Shown: positions 11,108 through 21,822 of the stretch, piece by piece | Numbering within the stretch: the stretch's first letter is position 1 | Layout: every line of letters begins with the position of its first letter | Assembly: GCF_035083965.1 (NCBI RefSeq) | Contig: NC_089727.1 | Location: 2,175,501 to 2,239,500 of the forward strand | DNA: 64,000 nucleotides | Source of the DNA: Branchiostoma lanceolatum | Lineage: Eukaryota; Chordata; Leptocardii; Amphioxiformes; Branchiostomatidae | Direction of reading: 5' to 3' | Translations under genes and position numbers: made by a program | The notes under the pieces: model-generated | Told to the model about the DNA's origin: nothing | The model's input: only the letters and a program-made list of their open reading frames with translations | The model's database searches: none

Positions 11108-11371
11108 ATTTTTCCTGTCAGCAGTAGAAATTTTTGCACTGCATACAGGAAAAATCCTGTATGCAGTAGAAATTTTTGCACTGCATACAGGATGATCCTG
11201 TGCGGCAGTAGAAATTTTTGCACTGCATACAGGATGATCCTGTATGCAGTAGAAATTTTTGCACTGCATACAGGATGATCCTGACAGCAGTGCAAATTTT
11301 TCTACTGCTGACAGGATCATCCTGTATGCAGTGCAAAAATTTCTACTGCATACAGGATCATCCTGACAGTA
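11108..11371. repeat. Alternating-palindrome array 3, 41-bp period
   Basis: Six or more units of GCATACAGGATGATCCTGTA..GC plus AGTAGAAATTTTTGCACT. The right part (11278-11370) is nearly identical to 29039-29135, showing that the array was duplicated together with the copy 4/copy 6 block. Confidence 0.85.
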
Positions 11372-11907
11372 GCCACAACCCACAGGCAATAACTGCTGTA
11401 GACTCAAGCTCAGGCCGCAAAACAGGTACGTCGTCGTTTTAATTACGATAAACATGGATCGCATGAAATGTACGAGTATGTCCCATTAGAGAAGAAGTGG
11501 TTGTGGCTTGCCCGTCTGCCTGCTTCCACAGACAAAACACGACAGTTTGGAGACCTCATTCCACCATGAAATATTTCATTCATTCCACATTTACATAATC
11601 TATGTCTGGTTATACACACTTTTCATGACTAATTTACACATGTTTTAAGTATGAACTGCCTATCCTTTTCCCACTTAGATGAATTACGCAACTTGTGCAT
11701 AAATTATACCCACGTTACGCTTAGTCGCGATGTTTTAGCATTCATCAGAGGTAGCACGAACAAAGCCTTGGAAACGATATATTTTTTCTGCCACGGTCTC
11801 ACTGGCGACCATGCCCACCTTAACTAAAAGTTGACTAAATGGTTACCTGATTGTGGTCAGCTAAGAGCAAATAGACGGCCTCGTCAGTTTTTGTTTGTAT
11901 TGCACAC

Positions 11908-12254
11908 CTCGGTAAACCGCATTAAGGCGTAACACACCAGGTTTGTACTGAAGAATACAAGCTGCATATCCGGACAGATTTATATGATCCACACACCGGG
12001 CAGGACCCCTACTCTTTTCGTGTGTTAACGTGCTTGAGGGCTCTCCTCAAACACGGTACCTCCATTTAACGTCCTATCCGAGGGACGTCCCTTACCGAAG
12101 CTAGGTACTCATTTTCACCTAGGTAAAGTGGGGAGAGTCTTTCCCAAGGGCACAACGTCAACGGGACAAATCAGGGAACGCCGGATTCGAACCCGGTATC
12201 TCTGGAACGCCGGATTCGTACCGGACCACCCTGCCACTACGCCACCGCGACGTC
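11908..12254 (-). mobile_element. tRNA-derived SINE with a doubled B-box segment
   Basis: On the minus strand the head reads GCGGTGGCGTAGTGGCAGGG (A-box type), followed by GGTACGAATCC and, about 30 bp on, GGTTCGAATCC (B box), each followed by GGCGTTCC. The B-box region is therefore tandemly duplicated. The body shares blocks with the intron-3 SINEs and ends near CTTCAGTACAAACCTGGTGT. A second copy is at 18405-18762 in the segmental duplication. It is not an intact tRNA gene. Confidence 0.7.
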
Positions 12255-12310
12255 AGTGATAGGTTCCAAACGTTTTGTTAATGATCATCTACATTCTATG
12301 TACGATTTTC

Positions 12311-12441
12311 TGGTAATCTCCAAACAGATCTTTCGGTGGCAACGACAGTAACCAACCGGCAAAAGGCGTTTCATTGGCCAATAAAACTCCTTTTGTCGGT
12401 TGGTTACTGTCTTTGCCATCGAAAGATCTGCTTGGAGACTA
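12311..12441. mobile_element. Foldback MITE
   Basis: Left arm TCTCCAAACAGATCTTTCG and right arm CGAAAGATCTGCTTGGAGA form a nearly full-length hairpin with inner arms around GTAACCAACCGGCAAAAGG and its complement. A duplicate is at 18818-18950, and relatives with the same tips are at 3533 and 60759. Confidence 0.7.
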
Positions 12442-12652
12442 AATTTTCGCCACAGTCCTTCTAGAGAGGCTTTGACAGAACCAACCGTCCAGAAAGGATC
12501 TATGGTAATCTTTCCCGTCCCAAGACAACTGGACTTTGCACAACACGCACACGACTGTCCCAAACATGAGTTTTATGTCTCAGGCCTGTCGCACGAGTCT
12601 ACTTCGACGAATACGCCTAGGCCTGTGGAGGGAAGTCACGGCAGCGACTTAC

Positions 12653-12740
12653 CCGGATCGAAGCCATCGTAGTTCCAGTAGATTCCGACGGCAAAGGCGC
12701 CAAGTAACACCAACAGACTGACTCGCACTAGGGGTGACAT
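12653..12740 (-). CDS. Orphan exon 1 of the HSD11B1-like family
   Basis: An open 88-bp first exon (ATG at 12740, donor gtaagt left of 12653) encoding the usual anchor and NYDGFDP. No exon 2 follows before the exon 1 of copy 4 (9902), so it has no gene of its own. It could act as a distant alternative first exon for copy 4, or be a passive passenger of the segmental duplication. Its partner in the other duplicate is the exon at 19160-19247. Confidence 0.6.
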
Positions 12741-13333
12741 CGTGTGTGCTGATTTACACAAGGAAGGGGACACGTAACACAATGGTGCAAAGTAAACACC
12801 TGCTGTGGACTCAGGCTCGGGCCGCAAAATGAGCACTAGAAGCGATACCGTGTGTGTTTAAACAGAGAAAGGAGCAGGGAGGACAAATGTCACTGGAAAT
12901 ATGCATCTGGTATATCGACTCTCCCTTGAGCCGTAAAACGGGGACGTCGTCGTTTTAGCCTGGATCGCATGAAGTGTATGTTCGATGTGCATCATATTTG
13001 GTTAGACGGATGGAACGTTCAGCGACAACAAGTGCATGCTATGTAGTTGATGTATAAGTTTTATTTCATCAAAATGAAATAAAATAACTGACAGTGTATT
13101 ATGACAATCTGTAATGCCAAGGCCTCCTGGGGAGCCGTCTTCTATTAGTCATAGATTAGATTAGTTCTTTGTATTTGTTAACTATTAGCAATAGTTAAAC
13201 TCTCATATGCGTAAGTTGCCATACATTGTACCAGTTACAATTGTCGTGCAATAAAGTTCTTCTTCCTCTAGCCACTAAATCGCTTTCGACACTTGCAATG
13301 GCATTATATAATTTTACATATCTCTCCATACAG

Positions 13334-13818
13334 AAACAACAGAGCTGTCAACTACACTCGGGACAGGGGTCACGACAGAAGGACCGATCCAGGCTACAGA
13401 AGAGACAGGGCCAACCACAGAAGTACCGACCCAGGCTACAGAAGGGACAGGGCCAACCACAGAAGTACCGACCCAGGCAACAGAAGGGACAGGTCCAACC
13501 ACAGAAGTACCGACCCAGGCAACAGAAGGGACAGGTCCAACCACAGAAGTACCGACCCAGGCTACAGAAGGGACAGGGCCAACCACAGAAGTACCGACCC
13601 AGGCTACAGAAGGGACAGGGCCAACCACAGAAGTACCGACCCAGGCAACAGAAGGGACAGGTCCAACCACAGAAGTACCGACCCAGGCAACAGAAGGGAC
13701 AGGGCCAACCACAGAAGTACCGTCGAAAATTTTTGAAAGTCCAACTTTTGTGTTGGCAACTTTCAGTTCAACTTTTATTCACATACCAGCTGTCTTATTA
13801 CGGCAAAGGCTGTTTTAG
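13334..13818 (+). repeat. 42-bp minisatellite within a Thr/Pro-rich open frame
   Basis: About eight 42-bp units lie at roughly 13384-13722. In one plus-strand frame each unit reads TEVPTQATEGTGPT, a mucin-like pattern. That frame stays open from a possible 3' splice site (ctccatacag, ending 13333) through unique sequence to TAG at 13816-13818, 160 codons. Other frames on both strands are also open because the unit lacks stop codons, so openness is weak evidence. No ATG or partner exon is seen. It may be an exon fragment of a secreted mucin-like protein or only a minisatellite; the latter is safer. Confidence 0.5.
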
Positions 13819-13819
13819 A

Positions 13820-14470
13820 TCATTGTCGGCGGTTGTTTCTGACACAACCTGCTAAAAAATCATATGACATCAAAATCGTACGAACAAGGTGACCGCGCCG
13901 TTTAGTAGGACAGACATAATTTGTTAACGTTTCCTATGTAAGAATTTAGTATTATATTTGGTGAGACCGATGGGATTTTCAGCAACAACTGGTGTATGCT
14001 ATGTAGTTTGTTTATTAGATTTGATCAAAAAAATGAAATGACGGATTTTGAGACTAATTTTGATGTAGCAACAAATTGTTATCTTGAATTGAGAGTTTGA
14101 ATCTCCTAGGAAGTCTCACAAGCCATGATTCATGTTGTTTACATGATAATGACATGTGTACAAAGTTGAATGCTTTTATCTCATTTTATTGACTTACTAG
14201 TATTAGCATACAACATTGACTTAGTCTTTGAACCATCCTAAATCGTCTTCACCTCATTAACATTTCAACTCTGACAGAGTTTTGGTTTAAAACCTGTTTC
14301 TCCATCAGTTCTTCCCTTTAGTCACTGACGAAAGACAGCGGATGCTGTCTGAAACGTCTGGCTGGTTCAAAATGTCATTCAATTCACTATTTTTGGCGTA
14401 TATCTTTGAAACTGGGTAGAAGAAAAGCTACGAAAAGAAGGGGACATGTGAGCATCCTATGAACAAATCG
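13820..14470. other. Spacer with a Penelope-like 3'-end fragment
   Basis: No gene is supported. 14255-14405 (plus strand) contains the block CTGACGAAAGACAGCGGATG followed by GTCTGAAACGTCTGGCTGG, whose complement is found in the 3' region of the Penelope-like element at about 49170-49220. It is read as a detached 3' fragment of that family. The rest shows nothing recognisable. Confidence 0.45.
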
Positions 14471-17015
14471 TTAGTTGTCTGGTGCCAAATCAACTTTAGA
14501 GGAAATGTAGTCCGTAAGTTGCGGCATCAACGCGCCGACTTTCGGTAAAGCCCAGGTGTAGAAGGGATAGTAAATTTCCCGAGCTCTAGTCGCGCCTCCC
14601 CGGATGATGGCCATGGCGGCCTGGTCTACTGGAGCTACCATGTTCAGCATCTCTGCTGAGTTCTGGAAAATCAAATAGGCAGAAGGGTTGTATTAGAGTC
14701 AACATGGACATCACCTCGCCCAATAACCATTATATCATAGTATAGTGGTACAGATCTGAATAGTTTGTATGGTATCCATACTTTTCAACCTGGTGTTAAT
14801 CACTTTAACTGGTGCAAACTGACTAAAAAAAATTAAGAATAAAACCATTGGTTGAGTCATAGTGTAATGAATAGTATGACGGTCTTTGTAAGGTTTGTTG
14901 ATAGCCTGTGAGAGTCTCTCACTGGCGGAGGTCAATGACCCCCTCTACGGGACGGTAACCATGGGACCGGCCGCTAGGAGCGAGATTTAGTCAGCCTTGG
15001 TTTGTTGTGTGCAAGCAAAAATCTTTTGGTCTAAGTCACTTTTTTGGCATGTTTATCAGTGCAAGTGTTCGGTATACCATGTCATGTTTGTTCAGTCATT
15101 TGTTCAACCTTCCTGAACACTTAGATTCCACAATGAACTTGTTTTTGGAGCCCAACTATTTATTCGCACGCTCGCATCATTTTGGAGTACCCAGAGGATG
15201 TCATCCATATAATCAAATCGGTACGGCCTTACCTGTAAATTTCGGACGACTTTTGGGGTGCCGATGTATCCCAGCACGGCGAGAGTGACGGACACGTCCT
15301 GCTGAGCCTTCATCAGTTCCACACGGAGGGAGCTGAAGAACCCGTCCAACGCGAACTTCGCAGAGCAGTAGGAGCTTACGTTTGGCCACGGTATTTTGCC
15401 TACAGACAGAATACAAAATCAATTAGTAAGGTAACGTTTGAAAGCAAATACATATTATTTACCTCCACATGGGCTAGCCTTAAAAACTACAGCGCTGTTT
15501 ATTCGTGCCAAACGCCTTGATATGTATGGTCTCCTCTACTTTTCAAATCAACCGATGACCTCTGTTGCAAGACAATCAAGTCACAAACATAAGTGTTAGC
15601 CACCTGGTGATAGCTAATTTGTCTGTTCAGGGCGTTAAGGTTGCAATTCAATTCAATGCACTAAGCTCAACTAAGTTAGCACTACACTCTCAGTGCAAAT
15701 GAAATCGGGCCTTGCCAGTATAGAGCAGGCCCTAGCCAGCTGTTTGCCACGCACACTTGCCGAAAACAATCGACCGATCCTGTCGAACACCAGATCGAAC
15801 GTAAAGAACCCCCTAAGAACCCCCAGTTATATTTAGAACACCTTGGCACTAGTAGGACACACTTTGCTCGTGTAAAGCAGATAACGTATATCTGAGACAG
15901 ATTTTTCACTGTAATGGTTGCATGTATGCTCAGGATACATGAACGGAAAGACATTTACCGAGACCCGTGGACACCACCACGATGTGTCCGCTGCTCTCCT
16001 TCAGCAGAGGCAGGGCCAGGGAGGCCAACCGGACGTAACTGACCAGGTTCACGTTCAGGTAGTCCACGAAAAAGTCTAAGAAGTCCATCTCAGGGTTGTC
16101 GCCCCAAGCCTTGCCCTCGTTGAATTTGAAGTCTAGAGATTTGAAACTGGACCCAACGTGATTAAGTACCAAGTAGTCCAGCCGACCTGAAGTACGAAGG
16201 GTACAATTCAAACTCTGATTCTACAGTAAGTAGTTTTAAATCTAGGAACCTAATAATAAATAAGCACTCCTTGACGTGATTATACGTTATTCAAATAAAA
16301 AGAGCACAGACAAAGTGCAGAAGAAAGGCTCTCAATTGCATGTTTACCCCCCTACCGAATTTCTCCTTGGCTGTTTGAATGGTTCTCTCACAGTCCTCCG
16401 CCTTCCCCATGTCCCCGGCCACGTAGTGCGCCTCCTGGGCACCCAGAGACTTCGCCTTCGCTACGACCTCGGGGGAAATTAACATTGATCCACTAAGACA
16501 ATTTTCTCTTAACTTGTAAGGTCTTTTCACGACATTACTCCCATACTTTTCATGGTCTTATGTATAGATCATTAACTTCTTGTTTTATTCGTGATCGTGA
16601 ATTTATTTCTTCGCATTTTTATGCCTTCCTGACTTTGGACCCGAGCCAAACCAGCCCTCTCATCCTGCCAGTCTCCGGCTCCAGTTACACCATTTTCTGT
16701 CTCATATCCTGCCACATTGGACCCGGGCCAGCGGAAAAACATGCACATTCACCCCCCCCCCCCTACACAGACACACACGCACACACACAGCCAGACAAAC
16801 AAGCAAACAAACAAACAGAAACCCGAAAACAATACCTCCGTTTTCACGGAGGTAGTGACAATGTCTGTAAAGATGTTTCCTCACCTCCTTCAGCCTGTTT
16901 TCCCTTCTGGCTGTGATGAGGATCTTTGCTCCCAGCCGGGCGTACTGGTGCGCCATCTCTTCGCCGATACCGGTACTGCAGCCCGTGATGACGACTGTTG
17001 CCCCCCGCACAGATT
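14471..17015 (-). CDS. Copy 5: HSD11B1-like dehydrogenase, exons 2-6, no intact proximal exon 1
   Basis: Exons: E2 16885-17015, E3 16356-16467, E4 15959-16186, E5 15233-15399, E6 14471-14662, all open with GT/AG borders. The proximal exon 1 is a relic split by a retroposon (17103-17604). The next usable one is 19160-19247; spliced to it the frame gives 918 bp, 305 residues. Motifs include TGCSTGIG (with MAHQYARLG), LVLNH, the Asn in NVNLVSYV and YCSAK. At the usual catalytic Ser the sequence is VVVSTGLG, giving Thr instead of the second Ser. Exon 6 starts NSAEMLNM and ends VDLAPDN. It is a plausible gene if the distal first exon is used; otherwise a pseudogene. Confidence 0.7.
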
Positions 17016-17102
17016 CTAAGGGACAATGCCAACCATGCGATACGTCAAGGATTTTTGTAATCACTTGTAACCAACGATGGGAGTTACATAACTGATATTC
17101 AC

Positions 17103-17604
17103 ATGGATCGAAACCATAGTAGCCAGCACTACTTGTTGCACTGCCCCCTATATTCTGACCCGCGATACACCCTCTCTTCCATCGTTGAACGTCTTGTACA
17201 GCAACGCCCTACTACATCTCTCTTACTCCAGGGGTAAGTAGCCCACAACTTCGAGATAAACAAACAACTGTCTGGGGCACTGCACACGTATATTGCAACA
17301 GCAAAAAGATTTGCTGCGCCCTAGCTTCCAGCTGAGACACCTCTAAACTCTGCACTTAGTATTTACTGCATTATTTTGAATTGTATCCTTCTATGAATTG
17401 CCTAAGTGTTTTATTGTTGTATTCAGTGTAATTATAAAGTTGAGTGGTCCACAACATTAGCTTGTCTGCCTGGCGCTCCACTTTGTATTGTCTTTTGGCA
17501 ATAATTAATAAAGATAAAGAAAGAACATAGTAGCTATGGTACTCTGCGACAGATACAGCACCAGTGAGACCAACAAACTAGCCCACGTTATGCTCAGTCG
17601 CCAT
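17103..17604 (-). pseudogene. Relic exon 1 of copy 5, split by a retroposon
   Basis: Without the insertion the exon is 91 bp, three more than normal, with ATG at 17602-17604 and a donor-like gtgaat left of 17103. The translation keeps FVGLTGAVSVAEYHSYYGFDP-like residues but has TAG as codon nine. The insertion (17123-17525) lies between two copies of catagtag. Similar eroded first exons occur at 26879-26934 and partly at about 11712 and 18207. Confidence 0.75.
17123..17525 (+). mobile_element. 403-bp retroposon inside an exon 1 relic
   Basis: The insert is flanked by perfect 8-bp repeats catagtag at 17115-17122 and 17526-17533 and ends in an A-rich tail (aataaagataaagaaagaa), typical of a non-LTR element or SINE inserted in plus orientation. 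No coding sequence or pol III boxes are recognised, so the family is unknown. Confidence 0.7.
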
Positions 17605-17783
17605 GTTTTAGTACTTCATCAAAGGGAGAAGCACGAACGAAGCATGGCAAGCAATAGTTTTTTTCCGTCACGGCCTCCCTAGTGACCACGCCCACCTTAC
17701 AAGTTAAAAAAAGGGTTACCTAATTTTGGTCAACCTTATTTTGTCAATAATAGGTTCCAAACGTTACACGTAGCCTACGGGTA

Positions 17784-17843
17784 TTGACAAGATCATCCTG
17801 TCAGCAGTGCAGATTTTTCCACTGCTGACAGGATCGTCCTGTC
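17784..17843. repeat. Alternating-palindrome block 4
   Basis: A single and a half unit: GACAAGATCATCCTGTCAGC, AGTGCAGATTTTTCCACT and CTGACAGGATCGTCCTGTC. It lies at the left edge of the right-hand segmental duplicate. Confidence 0.6.
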
Positions 17844-17883
17844 AGTAGCCACTTCCTTAAACGTAAGATAACGGTGCACAGCA

Positions 17884-19340
17884 AATGACTGCTGTAGACT
17901 CAAGCTCAGGCCGCAAAACAGGTACGTCGTCGTTTTACGATAAACATAGATCGCATGAAATGTACGAGTATGTCCCATTAGAGAAGAAGTGGTTGTGGCT
18001 TGCCTGTCTGCCTGCTTCCACAGACAAAACACGACAGTTTGGAGACCTCATTCCACCATGAAATATTTCATTCATTCCACATTTACATAATCTATGTCTG
18101 GTTATACACACTTTTCATGACTAATTTGCACATGTTTTAAGTATGAACTGCCTATCATTTTCCCACTTAGATGAATTACGCAACTTGTGCATAAATTATA
18201 CCCACGTTACGCTTAGTCGCGATGTTTTAGCACTTCATCAGAGGTAGCACGAACAAAGCCTTGGAAACGATATATTTTTTTCTGCCACGGTCTCACTGGC
18301 GACCATGCCGACCTTAACTAAAAGTTGACTAAATGGTTACCTGATCTTGTGGTCAGCTCAGAGCAAATAGACGGCCTTGTCAGTTTTTGTTTGTATTGCA
18401 CACCTCGGTAAACCGCATTAAGGCGTAACACACCAGGTTTGTACTGAAGAATACAAGCTGCATATCCGGACAGATTTATATGATCCACACACCGGGCAGG
18501 ACCCCTACTCTTTTCGTGTGTTAACGTGCTTGAGGGCTCTCCTCGAACACGGTACCTCCATTTAACGTCCTGTCCGAGGGACGTCCCTAACCGAAGCTAG
18601 GTACTCATTTTCACCTAGGTAAAGTGGGGAGAGTCATGTAAAGTGCCTTTCCCAAGGGCACAACGTCAACGGGACAAATCAGGGAACGCCGGATTCGAAC
18701 CCGGTATCTCTGGAACGCCGGATTCGTACCGGACCACCCTGCCACTACGCCACCGCGACGTCAGTGATAGGTTCCAAACGTTTTGTTAATGATCATCTAC
18801 ATTCTATGTACGATTTTTGGTAATCTCCAAACAGATCTTTCGGTGGCACCGACAGTAACCAACCGGCAAAAGGCGTTTCATTGGCCAATAAAACTCCTTT
18901 TGCCGGTTGGTGACTGTCTTTGCCATCGAAAGATCTGCTTGGAGACTAGATTTTCGCCACAGTCCTTCTAGAGAGGCTTTGACAGAACCAACCGTCCAGA
19001 AAGGATCTATGGTAATCTTTCCCGTCCCAAGACAACTGGACTTTGCACGACACGCACACGACTGTCCCAAACATGAGTTTTCTGTCTCAGGCCTGTCGCA
19101 CGAGTCTACTTCGACGAATACGCCTAGGCCTGCAGAGGGAAGTCACGGCAGCGACTTACCCGGATCGAAGCCATCGTAGTTCCAGTAGATTCCGACGGCA
19201 AAGGCGCCAAGTAACACCAACAGACTGACTCGCACTAGGAGCGACATCGTGTGCGCTTATTCACACAAGGACTGGAACAGGTAAGACAATGGCGCACAGC
19301 AAACACCTGATGTTGACTCAGGCTCAGGCCGCAAAACGGA
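17884..19340. repeat. Segmental duplication, right copy (pair at 11386-12830)
   Basis: The counterpart of the left copy, with the same order: exon 1 fragment, SINE with doubled B box (18405-18762), foldback MITE (18818-18950) and exon 1 (19160-19247). One small difference is that the SINE keeps a short segment (GTAAAGTGCCTTTCCC at 18639) that is shorter in the left copy. Confidence 0.85.
19160..19247 (-). CDS. Exon 1, probable distal first exon of copy 5
   Basis: An open 88-bp exon with ATG at 19247 and a gtaagt donor left of 19160, in phase with exon 2 of copy 5 about 2.1 kb downstream. It encodes a basic start, the hydrophobic anchor and NYDGFDP. The proximal exon 1 of copy 5 is destroyed, so this exon is the best candidate start. 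The inverted repeat at 19328-19358 lies upstream. Confidence 0.6.
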
Positions 19341-19703
19341 CCGTTGTAATTTTACGGCAGACCTGGTCATGCCTAACGAAGTGCATGTCCCATGCCTGAG
19401 GCTATTGACCAGATGATCCCGTCACCCACTGTTGACAGGATCATATCAGAACAAATTGTCCTTCTGCTGACAGTGTCATCCTGTCAGTAGTGCAAACTTT
19501 CCACTGTTGACAATATTTTCATATCAAGCCATTTTCCAATGCATTGTTGTCAACCGTATGTGCAAGACAGTATGTGCTCCTGTATCAAGTGGTATCAACG
19601 GTTGGCCATAATCACAGCGTACCTTCGCAGCGCGATCTCGGACGCATGTGCTAGAAACCGCTCAAATTTCAACTGCGTTCGTCTAACTGGGCTCAGACCG
19701 ATG

Positions 19704-19706
<3 letters not shown>

Positions 19707-19789
<83 letters not shown>
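19707..19789. repeat. (AC)n microsatellite, about 41 units
   Basis: An uninterrupted AC dinucleotide run. Open frames reading alternating Cys-Val or Thr-His across it are artefacts. Confidence 0.95.
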
Positions 19790-19790
<1 letters not shown>

Positions 19791-20489
19791 TATCAATAGC
19801 AAGACATGTTGCTAGTATTCCTAGTATTTCATGAAATGAGCTTAGATAATCCTAGGAAACATCTTTGACGATTGACGAGTTTGTCTACCACAATACGACA
19901 AGCACACACGCCCACTTTGATTACGTTTCCAACATAAGAGTTTAGTACCGTATTTGTGGAGACTGGTTGGGCTCTCAACGATAACGAGTGTATCCTAATG
20001 TAGTTCGTGTATGCATTAGTATTGTTTGATCTAACAAAATGAAACGACAGTGTCTTGTGGCGAATTGTGACGCCTTAAGCTTAAGATACATAGCGACCAA
20101 GCGCTGTCTTTAATTGAGAAGTTCTTGACAGATTCAGCGCACGCTCGTACCCAGCGCCCCGGAGAAGCCATAGGTTTAAATCGTGGGCTTAGAAATAAAT
20201 TTATGTCAGATCAAGCTCAACAAAATAAACTTTCTGTAATTTACAGCTGTCTGTTTTCTTTTTTTCTTTGTTGACAGATCCTCAGTAGTTATGTTTGCAC
20301 GCCAGTATGGGCGATATTCTATAGTTAACCAGGACCGTTATTTCTTCTAACTAGCACGACCTAAAACAAGACGCAAGTTGACGATTTTGAGGGGTAAAAT
20401 GCTGTACAATGGTGACAACGGTTCTAAGAAACGAAGATTTACAAAGTACCTTATTGTTGGCGCTGTTAGATTATCCCTTCACAAAGAGG

Positions 20490-20595
20490 AGTTATGTCAC
20501 GGAAGGGAGTTTGCCACGGAAGGGAGTTTGCCACGGAAGGGAGTTTGCCACGGAAGGGAGTTTGCCACGGAAGGGAGTTTGCTACGGGAGCGAGT
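20490..20595 (+). repeat. 17-bp minisatellite
   Basis: About six copies of GGAAGGGAGTTTGCCAC, the last two diverged, directly before a LINE fragment. The unit has no stop in several frames, which creates spurious fused open frames with the LINE. Confidence 0.85.
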
Positions 20596-20679
20596 TTGGC
20601 ATTCCCGCCAATAATCAACACGTTCCCGGGACAGTTTGCTTCTTCCAGCGGAAAATATATGTTCTCCTTCCCAGGACCA

Positions 20680-21343
20680 TCTGTGTGACGAACCCAGGCG
20701 CCAGTAGTGCCAGGATCGAAACCCTTCAGAGAAGAGCCTGTCGGATAATGCTTGGCCCTGCCTACACATCCTACAGGGAAGCGTGCAGCACCTTGGACTT
20801 GCCTACGTTAGACGCCCGGCACCGTGACCTATGCCTCAACTTTGCAAAGAGACTGATTGAGACCGAGACATTCAGGGACTGGTTCCCACCTACCCGGGGC
20901 GAAATCAGTTTAAGAGACACTAGAAACAAAGACCTTCTGGCCACCATAAGAGCAAGGACAAAAAGATACCAGAACAGTCCCATACCATTCATGACGACCC
21001 TTTTAAATGAACAGACTCAGTAACAGAACTCCGACATATTGATTGCTATGATCGCCAGCTATAGAAGTTACCCTGTTACTTAGTATATATATATGATAAT
21101 TATGTTTGTATTTTACAAATCCCGACGTATCCGTCTTCAACCTACCTGTTTTAAGGTAGTGTTTACCTGCGATTTTAGAATGTATTAATGTTGCATTGGA
21201 GTGATGATATTGTTACCGTTTTGCCTAATGTCATCAGTTTTTTATGTAACACAATGTAAAAAGTACGCAATTCAGCCTATGGCTGCGAGGTACTTTCAGA
21301 CATCCAATCAAAATGATCAAATAAAAACCATTCATTCATTCCT
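20680..21343 (+). mobile_element. LINE 3' fragment: end of reverse transcriptase ORF, 3' UTR and (CATT)n tail
   Basis: The plus-strand frame to TAA at 21021-21023 gives the typical C-terminal region of CR1/Jockey-like reverse transcriptases: IETLQRRACRIMLG, then LDLPTLDARHRDLCLNFAKR, the RRAC..LG and LxLxxLxxRR..L..FA patterns. About 320 bp of AT-rich 3' UTR follows, ending AATAAAAACCATTCATTCAT. The catalytic YxDD region is absent, so the copy is 5'-truncated and dead. Confidence 0.75.
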
Positions 21344-21822
21344 TTCCCTTTCCTTTCCCTATTATAGAAAAGACTCGCATACGCATTCAGTGTTGGAACA
21401 TGACTGTTTATTAGCACACTGCGGAGGAGCGTGGATTCAGCGTTAAAACATCCAAGGACGTCCCGATATCAACACGAGGGCATAGCTCCAGTCGTAACTT
21501 ACTTCCAAGCAGATGTAGGGTCAGTGGTTTAAGCGTGCTTATGATGATTTTTATACGTTTATTTGGTTGTTCGCAATTGCCCTAGGAAGAATGGAGGAGA
21601 TAGACAGCAGCATGCGTCAAACACTAATTAAAGCCAGACCTGCTTGGAGAGAATTCTTAAACACAATCTTAACATGTATACAAAGAAGTCATTGCAGATT
21701 TTCCTCAGTAAATGCCTATTCTGTTTACCCTTGAAGATGCGCCACCGTGTTGATTTCTGACGTCATATGTCCGCCAACTTGGACCATCACACTTTCGGAA
21801 GTTTATTAACAGTGCCAATGAC

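Larger units (their letters stand above)
11386..12830. repeat. Segmental duplication, left copy (pair at 17884-19340)
   Basis: About 1.45 kb is nearly identical to 17884-19340, with only scattered substitutions and small indels. The block carries a fragment of a degenerate first exon (CCACGTTACGCTTAGTCGCG at about 11712), a SINE, a foldback MITE and an exon 1 (12653-12740). It flanks copy 5 on both sides in direct orientation. Confidence 0.85.

Noticed and set aside
10138..11371. CRISPR-like array
   Set aside because: Period and repetition look superficially similar, but the spacers are not unique; both components are palindromes and repeat between units. The DNA is animal nuclear.
12178..12254. 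tRNA gene on the minus strand
   Set aside because: The A and B boxes are present, but the B-box part is duplicated, no cloverleaf with an anticodon arm can be formed with confidence and a SINE body follows.
13226..13855. 209-residue Gln/Lys/Pro-rich protein
   Set aside because: It is one of several open frames across a stop-free 42-bp minisatellite; the mucin-like frame has better composition and a splice acceptor.
19595..19799. Cys-Val or Thr-His repeat proteins
   Set aside because: Translation of the AC microsatellite.
20409..20680. Longer protein fused to the LINE reverse transcriptase fragment
   Set aside because: The upstream part is the 17-bp minisatellite read by chance in the same frame; LINE similarity begins only near 20680.
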